The position numbers and the translations under genes are program-made. From Micromonospora halotolerans (GTDB lineage: Bacteria > Actinomycetota > Actinomycetes > Mycobacteriales > Micromonosporaceae): 64,000 bases of DNA. Positions 45,756-53,709 of this stretch are shown one piece after another. The notes under the pieces are model-generated. The model was given only the letters and a program-made list of their open reading frames with translations, did not search any database and was not told where the DNA came from. Where the stretch lies: the NCBI RefSeq assembly GCF_032108445.1, contig NZ_CP134876.1:5146001-5210000 (forward strand). Reading direction: 5' to 3'. The first letter of the stretch is position 1, and the number at the start of each line of letters is the position of its first letter.

Positions 45756-46439
45756 TCAGGAGACGGTGGGCAGGTGGGTGCCGAGGACGCGGAGGGTTTC
45801 CGCGGTGGCGACGGCGTCGCTGCGGGCGCTGCCGTGCCGGCCGTCGCTGCTGTACAGCGACGGATCCGCGACGAGCGGATGGTCGGTCAGGTGCACGTGC
45901 AGGGTGCCGAGCCGTTCCGCCAGCCGTCCGGTGTGGGAGGAGAGCCGACGCATCCGCTCACGGAGGCCGGCTCGCAGCGGGTCGGGCACCGCCGGGCTGT
46001 GCGACACGTCGAACATGCCGACCGTGATGACGTCCGCCCCGGCGCCCTGGAGCGCGGTGACCATCGCGGTCAGCTCCGCGTCGACCGCCTCCGGGTCGTA
46101 CGCGGGCCGGAACGCGTCGTTGCCCCCGCACACCACCAGCGCCAGGTCCGGCGCGAACGCCAGCGCCGGCGCCAACTGGGTGGCCCGCACCTCGTGCGCC
46201 CGCAGCCCGCGCCGCCCCAGGTTCCGGTACGCCAGCTCGGGCGCGGCCGCGCGCAGCTCCGCGCCGATCCGGTCGGCCCACTGGAGGTCCGGGTAGCCGT
46301 CGACCGGCTCGCACATCCCCTCGGCCACGCTGTCGCCCAGCACCACGAACCGCCGCCACGGGTGCCCCCGCAGCAGCTCGGCGGCCTCACCCGGGCGCAG
46401 GCACCACGGATCCGTCGCTTCGGCCACCGTCGATCCCAT
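45756..46439 (-). CDS. SGNH/GDSL-family hydrolase
   Basis: 227-residue intracellular SGNH hydrolase. Block I reads VVLGDSVAEGM with the catalytic Ser, block III is CGGNDAFR with the oxyanion Asn, and the C-terminal Ser/Asp/His region is SSDGRHGSA. No signal peptide is visible. Likely an esterase or lipase of unknown substrate. The upstream region is divergent from the LOG-like gene at 46515. Confidence 0.87.
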   Translation of the reverse strand: MGSTVAEATDPWCLRPGEAAELLRGHPWRRFVVLGDSVAEGMCEPVDGYPDLQWADRIGAELRAAAPELAYRNLGRRGLRAHEVRATQLAPALAFAPDLALVVCGGNDAFRPAYDPEAVDAELTAMVTALQGAGADVITVGMFDVSHSPAVPDPLRAGLRERMRRLSSHTGRLAERLGTLHVHLTDHPLVADPSLYSSDGRHGSARSDAVATAETLRVLGTHLPTVS

Positions 46440-46514
46440 CCCCGCACGCTAACCCAGCCGTACCAGATCCGTCGATCATGAGGCCGGTGCCCGCGGACCG
46501 GCAACAATGGCGGG

Positions 46515-47015
46515 ATGCAGGTGGCGGTGTGCGGGCCGGCGGAGGCGACGCCGGAGGAACGGGCGCAGGCCCGGCGGGTGGGGGAGCTGCTCGCCGAGCG
46601 CGGCGTCACCGTGCTCTGCGGCGGGGGCGGCGGGGTGATGGCCGCGGTCGCCGCCGGCGTCCGGGACCGCGCCGGCCTGGTCATCGGGGTACGCCCCGAC
46701 GACGGCACCGCTCCCGCCCCCGCCGAGCTGTCCGCCTCGGTGGTCACCAACATGGGCCAGGCCCGCAACGCCATCCTCGTGTGGAGCGCGGACGCGGTGA
46801 TCGCCGTCGGCGGCTCCTGGGGGACGCTCAGCGAGGTGGCGCTGGCCCTGCGGCGGGGCGGCATCCCGGTGGTGGTGCTCGGTGGCTGGCGCGTCGTGGA
46901 CGCCCGCGGTGTCCCGGTCCCCGGCCCGGCCCACGCGGCCACACCCGAGGACGCCGTGCGCCGGGCCCTCGGGAACCGGCCGGAACCGGCCCCTCTGGGC
47001 CCGACCGCGACCTGA
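46515..47015 (+). CDS. TIGR00725-type SLOG/LOG-like nucleotide-binding protein
   Basis: 166-residue Rossmann-like protein of the TIGR00725 group, related to lysine decarboxylase-like LOG proteins. It has MQVAVCGPAEATPEE, VTVLCGGGGGVMAAVAAGVRD, VTNMGQARNAILVWSADAVIAVGGSWGTLSEVALAL, with the GGxGT-type nucleotide loop. LOG enzymes release cytokinin-type nucleobases, but TIGR00725 members have no settled role. Its 3' end overlaps the antisense membrane protein gene by 188 bases. Confidence 0.85.
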   Translation: MQVAVCGPAEATPEERAQARRVGELLAERGVTVLCGGGGGVMAAVAAGVRDRAGLVIGVRPDDGTAPAPAELSASVVTNMGQARNAILVWSADAVIAVGGSWGTLSEVALALRRGGIPVVVLGGWRVVDARGVPVPGPAHAATPEDAVRRALGNRPEPAPLGPTAT

Positions 47016-47949
47016 CCGCCGCCGCGGTCGGCAGCAGGGTGCGGATCCGCACGAGCAGCAGCAGGTTCACGAGCACCAGCGGGAAGCCCGCGAACTCGTG
47101 GTCGAGCAGCCAGAAGACCTGCACGACCAGCAGTTGCAGGACCAGCGCCGCGGCCGCCAGCCGCAGCCCGCCCTGCCGCCGCCCGGCCCGCCAGCGGGCC
47201 ACCCCGAGGGCGGTGAGCAGCGCCGACGCGCTGGCCGCCGCCGCGTGGACCTGGTGCGCGACGGTCGGCTCCCGGGACAGCAGCACGAGCGGCCGACCCA
47301 GGGCGAACACCACGAGCAGCGCCGTCGCCGTGAGGAGGGCCGCCGGGGACGGCCGGGCCACACCGGTGGTCAGCCGTTCCAGCGGCAGCCCGGCGAACCT
47401 CCGCGCCGGTACGACCGGCGGGGCCTGCTCGCCGGCCGGCGACGCGGTGACCCCGTCCCTCTCGCCGGCCCGCGACCCGGCGACCCGGTCGGCCCGGTCG
47501 TGCAGCCGGTTGACCCGGCGTTCCTCGTCGGTGAGCGGGCGGCGGTGCACGCCGAGGCGGACCACCAGCCAGACCAGGACGACGGTGCCGTGGATGATCG
47601 CGGCGACCGGCTCGTAGAAGTAGTTGTTGTCCGCCGTGACGAACTTGCCGACCTCGTCGATGAAGAGCCCGAACCCGACCCCGCCGACCACGGCGGCGAG
47701 CCGCGCGATCCCGGGACCGAGGAAGAGCAGGGACAGCAGGTGGCCGGTCAGCATGCCCAGCCCGCCCCAGAGGACGTGTGCCACGTGCAGACCGCCCGTG
47801 CCGACCCGGGGATAGTCTGCCGCCGCCAGGACGGCGCGGGTCACCCCGATGCAGAGCACCGCGCTGAGCAGGAAGAGTTCGACGCGTTCCGTGCCGGCCA
47901 CGGAACGGATCAGGACCGGTCGCCGGACCGGCGCGTGCGGAATGCCCAC
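46828..47949 (-). CDS. Multi-pass membrane protein of unknown function
   Basis: 373-residue predicted membrane protein. Helices are near VELFLLSAVLCIGVTRAVL, HVLWGGLGMLTGHLLSLLFLG, VVGGVGFGLFIDEVGKFVT and IIHGTVVLVWLVVRLG, then a charged loop, then three to four more helices before a ~55-residue Arg/Pro/Gly-rich tail. The motif FIDEVGKFVTADNNYFYEP is well conserved in actinomycete proteins of unknown function. The tail is encoded opposite the end of the LOG-like gene, so the true stop may have been lost by a frameshift. Confidence 0.72.
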   Translation of the reverse strand: MGIPHAPVRRPVLIRSVAGTERVELFLLSAVLCIGVTRAVLAAADYPRVGTGGLHVAHVLWGGLGMLTGHLLSLLFLGPGIARLAAVVGGVGFGLFIDEVGKFVTADNNYFYEPVAAIIHGTVVLVWLVVRLGVHRRPLTDEERRVNRLHDRADRVAGSRAGERDGVTASPAGEQAPPVVPARRFAGLPLERLTTGVARPSPAALLTATALLVVFALGRPLVLLSREPTVAHQVHAAAASASALLTALGVARWRAGRRQGGLRLAAAALVLQLLVVQVFWLLDHEFAGFPLVLVNLLLLVRIRTLLPTAAAVRSRSGPEGPVPAGSRGPGARRPRVWPRGPGRGPGHRGRPRRASHRAPPPGCRPAAGPAPPR

Positions 47950-48042
47950 CCCGCCATGCTCGGCGAGGGCCCGGCCGGCGACATCCGGTGAACTCCCGGG
48001 CCGGCCCCCGAGGCGTGACCCCGACGGGTGCCGGGCGTCCGG

Positions 48043-48675
48043 TCAGCCGAGCAGCGCCAGCAGCTCCCCGGGTCGGGCCGCGCGGACATCGGCCGCCTCC
48101 GCCGGGTCGTACTGGTGGCCCCAGGCCGCGGCGACCGCCACGGCACCGCTGTCCCGGGCGGCCCGCAGGTCCAACGGCGAGTCACCCACGTACGCGGCGC
48201 GGGCCGGGTCCACGCCCAGTCGCCGGCAGGCCAGCTCGACGCCGTCGGGCGCCGGCTTGGGGCGGGCCACCTGGTCGCCGCCGAGGACCACCCGGAAACG
48301 GCCGAGCAGGCCGACCCGGTCGAGCAGGATCCGGGCCGCCCGGTGGCTTGCGCCGGTGAACAAGCCCACCGGCACCCGGGCGGCGACCTCGGCGAGCACC
48401 TCCGCCACCCCGGGGTAGACGGTGACCCGCTCGGCGAGCGCGGCCAGCTGGGTGTGGTAGGCCGCCAGGTCCGCGTCGGTGGCCGGCCGCCCCAGCAGGT
48501 GGGTCAGCAGGTCGGCCGGCGAGCCGAGCGAGTAGCCCGCGATGACGTCGGCGTCGCTGTGCTCCGGCCCGCCGCCGGCCCGCACCGCCGCGCGGTAGGC
48601 CGCGGGCACCACCTCGTGCGACTCGATCAGCGTGCCGTCCATGTCGAAGACGATGCCGGCCACCGGCACGGTCAT
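48043..48675 (-). CDS. HAD-superfamily hydrolase
   Basis: 210-residue HAD phosphatase of the beta-phosphoglucomutase/GPH-like subgroup. Motif I is VFDMDGTLIES with both catalytic Asp, motif II VGLFTGASH, motif III Lys in ARPKPAPDG and motif IV YVGDSPLDLRAA. The cap domain lies between residues about 15 and 85. The substrate is a phosphorylated sugar or similar. The start at 48675 overlaps the stop of the MmcQ-like gene by four bases. Confidence 0.88.
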   Translation of the reverse strand: MTVPVAGIVFDMDGTLIESHEVVPAAYRAAVRAGGGPEHSDADVIAGYSLGSPADLLTHLLGRPATDADLAAYHTQLAALAERVTVYPGVAEVLAEVAARVPVGLFTGASHRAARILLDRVGLLGRFRVVLGGDQVARPKPAPDGVELACRRLGVDPARAAYVGDSPLDLRAARDSGAVAVAAAWGHQYDPAEAADVRAARPGELLALLG

Positions 48676-49064
48676 GCGGTCTCCGCCCGGTGGGCGGCGG
48701 CCAGCCGCTTCGGGGCGCGCGCGTGCCACGCCTCGGTGACCAGCTCGGTCAGCTCGTCGACCCCGATCCGGTCGAGCCGGACCAGCACGGCCGGGTAGCC
48801 CTCGAAGTGCGGCGTGGTGAAGTAGACCTCGGGGTCGTCGGCGAGCAGCGCCTCCTTGGCGCCCAGGTCGGGCACCCGGGCGCCCAGGATCGGGCCGTCG
48901 GGCGCGGCGTCGCCGAGCGCGTCGAGGTCGGCGCGGCGCAGTGGCCGCTCCCAGACGAAGAGCTTGTCGCGCACCCGCCAGGCCGGCAGGTCATCGTGCG
49001 AACCGCGCTCGGTGGTCTCCGGCAGGGCGAGCGCGATCCGCCGGACGTCGTCCCAGGTGGCCAT
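48672..49064 (-). CDS. MmcQ/YjbR family protein
   Basis: 130-residue protein of the MmcQ/YjbR fold (CyaY-like). MATWDDVRRIALALPETTERGSHDDLPAWRVRDKLFVWERP at the N-terminus and VYFTTPHFEGYPAVLVRLDRIGVDELTELVTEAWHARAPKRL at the C-terminus match the family closely. DNA-binding has been proposed for some members, but the role here is unknown. It is co-translated with the HAD hydrolase. Confidence 0.88.
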   Translation of the reverse strand: MATWDDVRRIALALPETTERGSHDDLPAWRVRDKLFVWERPLRRADLDALGDAAPDGPILGARVPDLGAKEALLADDPEVYFTTPHFEGYPAVLVRLDRIGVDELTELVTEAWHARAPKRLAAAHRAETA

Positions 49065-49217
49065 GGGCCGACCCTACGCCGGCCCGCCGACACCGGTGCC
49101 CGCCCCGATCCCGGCGGGCCGGCCGCGCCGAAGTCGTCCGGCGCGGTCGTCACGTCCCCCCGCGCGGGATGACGTCGGCCGCGACGGCCGGCACGGGCCG
49201 GAGCAGGACGTAGCGGG

Positions 49218-50441
49218 TCAGGCCGGCGTGGAGGCCACCGGTTCCGCGGTCGGCCGATCGGCGGGCGGGCGAGCGACCAGCAGCGGCGCCACCGTGAGCA
49301 CGAGGCAGGCCACCGCCATCACGAGCAGCGCCGGGGTCAGCCCGAGCACCGCCACCGACCAGCCGCCGAGCAGCGCCCCGACGGGCAGGCCCAGGAAGGC
49401 CACCGAGCCGGAGATGCCCAGCACCCGGGTCTGCAAGGACTCCGGCACCCGCTCGTAGAGGGCCGCGCCGAGCAGCGGGTTGACGGCCGCGATGGCGATG
49501 CCGGACACGAACGTCACGACGAGCACGACCACGAGGTCGTCGCTGAGCGCCAGGGCGAGCAGCCGGGGCGCGCCGCTGAGCGCCAGCCCGAGCGCGAACG
49601 TCGTCCCCCGGGGCAGCCGGGTGCCGGCCACGGTGAAGAGCAGGTTGCCCAGCAGCGCTCCGGCGGAGAACACCCCCAGCAGCAGGCCGAACCCGGCCGG
49701 GTCGCCGAGCACCCGGTCCACCCAGAGCGGGATCCACACGGCGACGCTGGCGTTGGCGAACATGTTCGACGCGGAGACCACGATCAGCATGGTCAGCAGC
49801 GTGCGGTCGGTGCGCAGGTAGGCGAAGCCGCCGCGCAGCGCCCGCAGGTAGCTCTCCCGGGGCGCCGGCTGGGCCGGCGCGGGCGGCCGGACCAGCAGGC
49901 CGATCACCAGCGCGCACGCCGCGAACGTGGCCGCGTCGATCCAGATCGCCCGGGTTATTCCCACCCAGTCGATGAGCAGCCCGCCGAGCACGGCGCCGAA
50001 CAGCGTCATGCCCCGGGCCAGCCCGTCGTAGGCGGAGGTGAGCCGGATGAGCGGCACCCCGGCCCGCTCGGCGGCCGGCTTGAACAGCACGTGCTTGACC
50101 CGGTCGCCGATGCCGCGCAGCCCGCCCGCCACCGCGACCAGCACCAGCAGCGTGCCGAATCCCAGCCAGGGCGCCAGAGCCACGACCGCCATGGCGGCCG
50201 CGCTGGCCGCGTCCACGGCGACCGAGGTACGGCGTACGCCGAAGCGGTCCGCCCACGGGGTGGCCAGCGCGCTGGAGAGCATGTACGGCAGGGTCTCCGC
50301 CGCCGCGACCAGGCCCATCCGGGTCGGGCTGCCGGTGGTCTCCAGCACCAGCCAGGGGATCGCCACCACCGAGATCCGGGTGCCCAGGTTGGACAGCAGG
50401 TCGGCGCCGACCAGCGTGCAGAGCTCCCGGCGCGGGGTCAC
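49218..50441 (-). CDS. MFS transporter, probable exporter
   Basis: 407-residue MFS protein with about 12 helices, resembling the Cmr/macrolide-efflux (MFS_3-like) exporters. The N-terminal segment reads LCTLVGADLLSNLGTRISVVAIPWLVLETTGSPTRMGLVAAAE, and the helix 2-3 loop ATPWADRFGVRRT is present. The GTG start overlaps the stop of the AMP-ligase gene at 50438 by four bases, so both are translated together. That coupling, and the proximity to the cluster, make it a candidate product exporter. Confidence 0.87.
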   Translation of the reverse strand: MTPRRELCTLVGADLLSNLGTRISVVAIPWLVLETTGSPTRMGLVAAAETLPYMLSSALATPWADRFGVRRTSVAVDAASAAAMAVVALAPWLGFGTLLVLVAVAGGLRGIGDRVKHVLFKPAAERAGVPLIRLTSAYDGLARGMTLFGAVLGGLLIDWVGITRAIWIDAATFAACALVIGLLVRPPAPAQPAPRESYLRALRGGFAYLRTDRTLLTMLIVVSASNMFANASVAVWIPLWVDRVLGDPAGFGLLLGVFSAGALLGNLLFTVAGTRLPRGTTFALGLALSGAPRLLALALSDDLVVVLVVTFVSGIAIAAVNPLLGAALYERVPESLQTRVLGISGSVAFLGLPVGALLGGWSVAVLGLTPALLVMAVACLVLTVAPLLVARPPADRPTAEPVASTPA

Positions 50442-52006
50442 GCCGGGCTGCCGATGGCCGTGCCCAGCGACTCGGCGTCGGCCGGGTGGGCGGCGGCGTA
50501 CCGGGCGCGCAGGGCGCGTTTGTCGACCTTGGCGGAGCGGTTCAGCGGCAGCGCGTCCAGGAACTCCACGGCGCCGGGCGCCCAGGTCTCGCTCAGCTCG
50601 CCGGTGACCAGCGCGATCAACTCCTCCCCGGTCACCGTGGCCCCCGGCGTGCGCACCACGTACGCGTGCGGCAGCTCCCCGGCGACCGGGTCGGGCACGC
50701 CGATCACCGCGGCGGCGCGTACCTCGGGGTGGGCGGCGAGCACGTCCTCGATCGGGCGGGAGTAGATCGGCCAGCTGCGCTGCCGGGTGAGGATCCGGTC
50801 CTGCAGCCGGTCGACCAGGTAGAGGTAGCCGTCGGCGTCGAGGTGGCCGATGTCGCGGGTGCGCACCCAGCCGTCGACGATCGTCTCGGCGGTCAGCTCC
50901 GGCTGCCCGTGGTAGCCGGCGAAGCTCAGTCTGGTGCGCGCCCACACCTCGCCGTCCACACCGGCCGGCAGCACCCGGCCGTCGGCGTCGCGGATCTCCA
51001 CGGCCACGTCCCCGTACGGGCGGCCGCACGAGCGCAGCCGCTCCGGGTGCTCGGGGTCCTCGGTGAGCCCGGGCAGGGCGCAGATCACCACGGCCTCGCT
51101 GAGCCCGTACACGATGCGCAGGCACGGGCCGAAGCGGGCGATCGCCTGGCGCAGCCGGGCGGGCGCGGCGGGCCCGGCGCCCACGTTGAACATGAACATG
51201 GCCGAGAAGTCGGCGCCGTCGAGGGCCGGGTGGTCGAGCACCTCGTAGAGCATCGGCGGGGTGACGAACGTGGAGGTCAGCTTCTCGGCGTCCACGGTCC
51301 GGATGAACGCGGCCGGGTCCCACTGCTCGCGCAGGAACAGCACCCCGCCGGTGAACAGGTTGATCAGGGTGGTGATCTGGCCGCTGGCGAGCCACATGGG
51401 GGAGTGGGACAGGTGCCGCAGCAGCGGGAAGCCGGCCGCCCGGATGTCGGCGGCCAGGGCGAGGATCTGGCGGTAGAAGCTCTCCCGGTGGTGCACCAGC
51501 TTCGGGGTGCCCGTGGTGCCGCTGGTCTGCAGGAACGACTCCGGGGCGGGCGGCGCGGCGGGCAGGTCGGCCGGTTCACCGGCGGCGGTGAGGTCCGGGC
51601 CCGCGCCGCCGGGCCCGAGGCAGAGCACCGGTACGCCGGCCAGTCCGGTCGCGAGCTGCGCGCCGAGCGGGTCGCGCGGGTCGTGCACGAACGCGTCGGG
51701 CCGGGCCAGCGTCACGAACTCGTCGATCTCCCGCCGGGAGGTGACCGGGGCGACCCACATGCTCCGGCAGCCCAGCAGGTGCAGCGCGAGCTGGAGCAGC
51801 GGCCCCTCCAGGGTGTTGCCGAGCATCACGAGCACCGCGTCTCCGGGGCGTACGCCGTGCCGCAGCAGCGCGCCGGCCAGGCGGCGCACCTCGGCGCCGA
51901 CCTCGGGGTAGGTGAGCCGGCGGCCCCCGCCGACGAGCGCCTCCCGGTCGCCGAACCCGGCGAACAGGTCCAGCGCCTCGTGCACGTAGTTCGGCCGGTC
52001 GGTCAT
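50438..52006 (-). CDS. AMP-dependent acyl-CoA ligase (third, exporter-linked)
   Basis: 522-residue adenylating enzyme. Motifs are SFLQTSGTTGTPKLVHHRES, RIVYGLSEAVVICAL (A5 position), GWVRTRDIGHLDADGYLYLVDRLQDRILT (A7-A8) and the C-terminal LNRSAKVDKRALRARY with the catalytic Lys. In the hinge, DRILTRQRSWPIYSRPIEDVL differs from the usual KxxGxxIxxxEIE. The likely substrate is an aryl or short-chain acid. It precedes an MFS exporter and is divergent from the secreted SGNH hydrolase. The start MTDRPNYVHE at 52006 is preferred over 52207. Confidence 0.87.
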   Translation of the reverse strand: MTDRPNYVHEALDLFAGFGDREALVGGGRRLTYPEVGAEVRRLAGALLRHGVRPGDAVLVMLGNTLEGPLLQLALHLLGCRSMWVAPVTSRREIDEFVTLARPDAFVHDPRDPLGAQLATGLAGVPVLCLGPGGAGPDLTAAGEPADLPAAPPAPESFLQTSGTTGTPKLVHHRESFYRQILALAADIRAAGFPLLRHLSHSPMWLASGQITTLINLFTGGVLFLREQWDPAAFIRTVDAEKLTSTFVTPPMLYEVLDHPALDGADFSAMFMFNVGAGPAAPARLRQAIARFGPCLRIVYGLSEAVVICALPGLTEDPEHPERLRSCGRPYGDVAVEIRDADGRVLPAGVDGEVWARTRLSFAGYHGQPELTAETIVDGWVRTRDIGHLDADGYLYLVDRLQDRILTRQRSWPIYSRPIEDVLAAHPEVRAAAVIGVPDPVAGELPHAYVVRTPGATVTGEELIALVTGELSETWAPGAVEFLDALPLNRSAKVDKRALRARYAAAHPADAESLGTAIGSPA

Positions 52007-52336
52007 CGGGCGGCCCCCATCGTGGTCCGGGGACGGTCGGCGGTGGCACCGGTGCGCGGTGCCACGACGACCGCCGTGGCGGCGTCCCGGCAGGTCGGAG
52101 CCGGGCGCGACGGCAGGTGCCAGGGTCGGCGACCGCACCGCCGCCAGTGCCGAGCCTAGGCAGCCCGGGTCCGGAGAGGACAGCGCCCGAACGGCGTTCG
52201 CCGGCACCCCGAAGACATTTGATCATGTCGATCAGGTCGATTGACGCTCGTCACCGCCGACGGTTAGTTTCCGGTCCATCGCCCGGCGGCGGCGCCGATC
52301 GCGCCGCGGCCCGGGGCTGCCAACGATGGAGGATCA
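52007..52336. promoter_or_regulatory. Divergent promoter region with GTCGAT repeats
   Basis: 330-base divergent region. About 52,215-52,275 is AT-richer than its surroundings and holds direct repeats GTCGAT at 52227-52232 and 52236-52241, plus TGATC (52220-52224) and GATCA (52230-52234) as inverted arms. No open reading frame with plausible coding bias is seen. It probably drives the secreted hydrolase and the ligase-exporter operon. Confidence 0.45.
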
Positions 52337-53647
52337 ATGCCGACCCCGAAGAGATGGCACGTCATAGCTTCCGCCGCAACGCTGCTGATCGCCGGCACCC
52401 CCGCGGTCACCGCGAGCGCCGGCCCCGCCGACCCGGACAGCGCCCGGCACGGGCGCGCCGAGTGGGCCGGCACCTGGGCCGCCGCGGTGACCCGCGGGAA
52501 CACCGTCGGCCTGACCAACACCGGCCTGAACAACCAGAGCATCCGGATGCCGGTGCAGACCACGGTCGGCGGCGACCGCCTCCGGGTCCGGCTGACCAAC
52601 CTCTACGGCGAGCAGGCCGTCATGGTCGGCCACGCCACCGTGGCCCGCCCCAACACCGCCACGCCCGACGACCTGTCCGACATCGACCCGGCCAGCGTCC
52701 GCGAGCTGTCCTTCCAGGGTGCCTCCTCGGCCACCATCAACAAGGGTGCCGAGCTGCTCAGCGACCCGCTGTCCTACCGGGTGGCGGAGCAGGAGGACCT
52801 GGTCGTCACCCTGTACTTCCCGGTGCTCACCGGGCCGGTCACCTTCCACGGGCAGTCCCGGGTCACCAACTTCATCGGCGCCACCGACCTCACCACCGCG
52901 GCCGGCGGCGCCGGCTTCACCACCCGGCCCAACTGCTGCTGGATGTTCCTCTCCGGCATCGACGTGGAACGCCGGCTCAGCCCGGGCTCGGTGGTCGTCC
53001 TCGGTGACTCGATCGGCGACGGCAACGGCAGCACCGTCAACGCCGACCGGCGCTGGCCGGACCTGCTGGCCAAGCGGCTCATCGATGCCCGCCCCGACGT
53101 GCGGACCCCGGGCGTGCTCAACCTGAGCCTCTCCGGCAACCGGCTCAACCACGAGGGCACCGAGCCCGGCGCGGGTGACTTCCCCGGCTACTACGAGCTG
53201 GGTCCGAACGCCCTGGCCCGGCTCAACGAGGACGTCTTCCCGCAGACCGGGGTGCGGACCGTCGTCACCCACCTGGGCATCAACGACATCTGGATGAACG
53301 GCGACAGCGCGGAGGCCATCATCGCCTCGCTGCGTCAGCTCAACCGGCAGGTCCAGGAGCGCGGGCTGACCAGCCTGGTCGGCACGATCACCCCGTACGA
53401 GGGCAACGGCGGCCCGGGGGTGTGGACCGCGGAGAAGGAGGCCACCCGGCAGGCGGTCAACACCTGGCTGCGCGGCGCCGGCGGCGCGGAGTTCGACGGG
53501 GTGATCGACTTCGACGCCGTGCTGCGCGACCCGACGCACCCGAGCCGGCTGCTGCCGGCGTACGACGCCGGGGACCACATCCACCCGAACGAAGCCGGCG
53601 CGCAGGCGATGGCCGACGCCGTGCCCCTGCGACTGCTGGGACTGTGA
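52337..53647 (+). CDS. Secreted SGNH/GDSL hydrolase
   Basis: 436-residue exported hydrolase. A signal peptide (MPTPKRWHVIASAATLLIAG, cleavage near TASAGPA) is followed by a beta-rich N-terminal domain (about 40-210) and a SGNH domain. Block I is VVVLGDSIGDGNGS, the Gly/Asn blocks are LSLSGNRL and THLGINDIWM, and the C-terminal catalytic pair is DHIHPNEAGAQAMA. Members of this arrangement act on polysaccharide or ester-linked substrates. It has its own promoter region and lies just before the P450 operon, but with 62 bases between. Confidence 0.9.
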   Translation: MPTPKRWHVIASAATLLIAGTPAVTASAGPADPDSARHGRAEWAGTWAAAVTRGNTVGLTNTGLNNQSIRMPVQTTVGGDRLRVRLTNLYGEQAVMVGHATVARPNTATPDDLSDIDPASVRELSFQGASSATINKGAELLSDPLSYRVAEQEDLVVTLYFPVLTGPVTFHGQSRVTNFIGATDLTTAAGGAGFTTRPNCCWMFLSGIDVERRLSPGSVVVLGDSIGDGNGSTVNADRRWPDLLAKRLIDARPDVRTPGVLNLSLSGNRLNHEGTEPGAGDFPGYYELGPNALARLNEDVFPQTGVRTVVTHLGINDIWMNGDSAEAIIASLRQLNRQVQERGLTSLVGTITPYEGNGGPGVWTAEKEATRQAVNTWLRGAGGAEFDGVIDFDAVLRDPTHPSRLLPAYDAGDHIHPNEAGAQAMADAVPLRLLGL

Positions 53648-53709
53648 CACCGGTGGGGGCGGCGTCGGCACCAGCGCCGCCCCCAACCGTCTTTCCTGGG
53701 GAGGAAACT

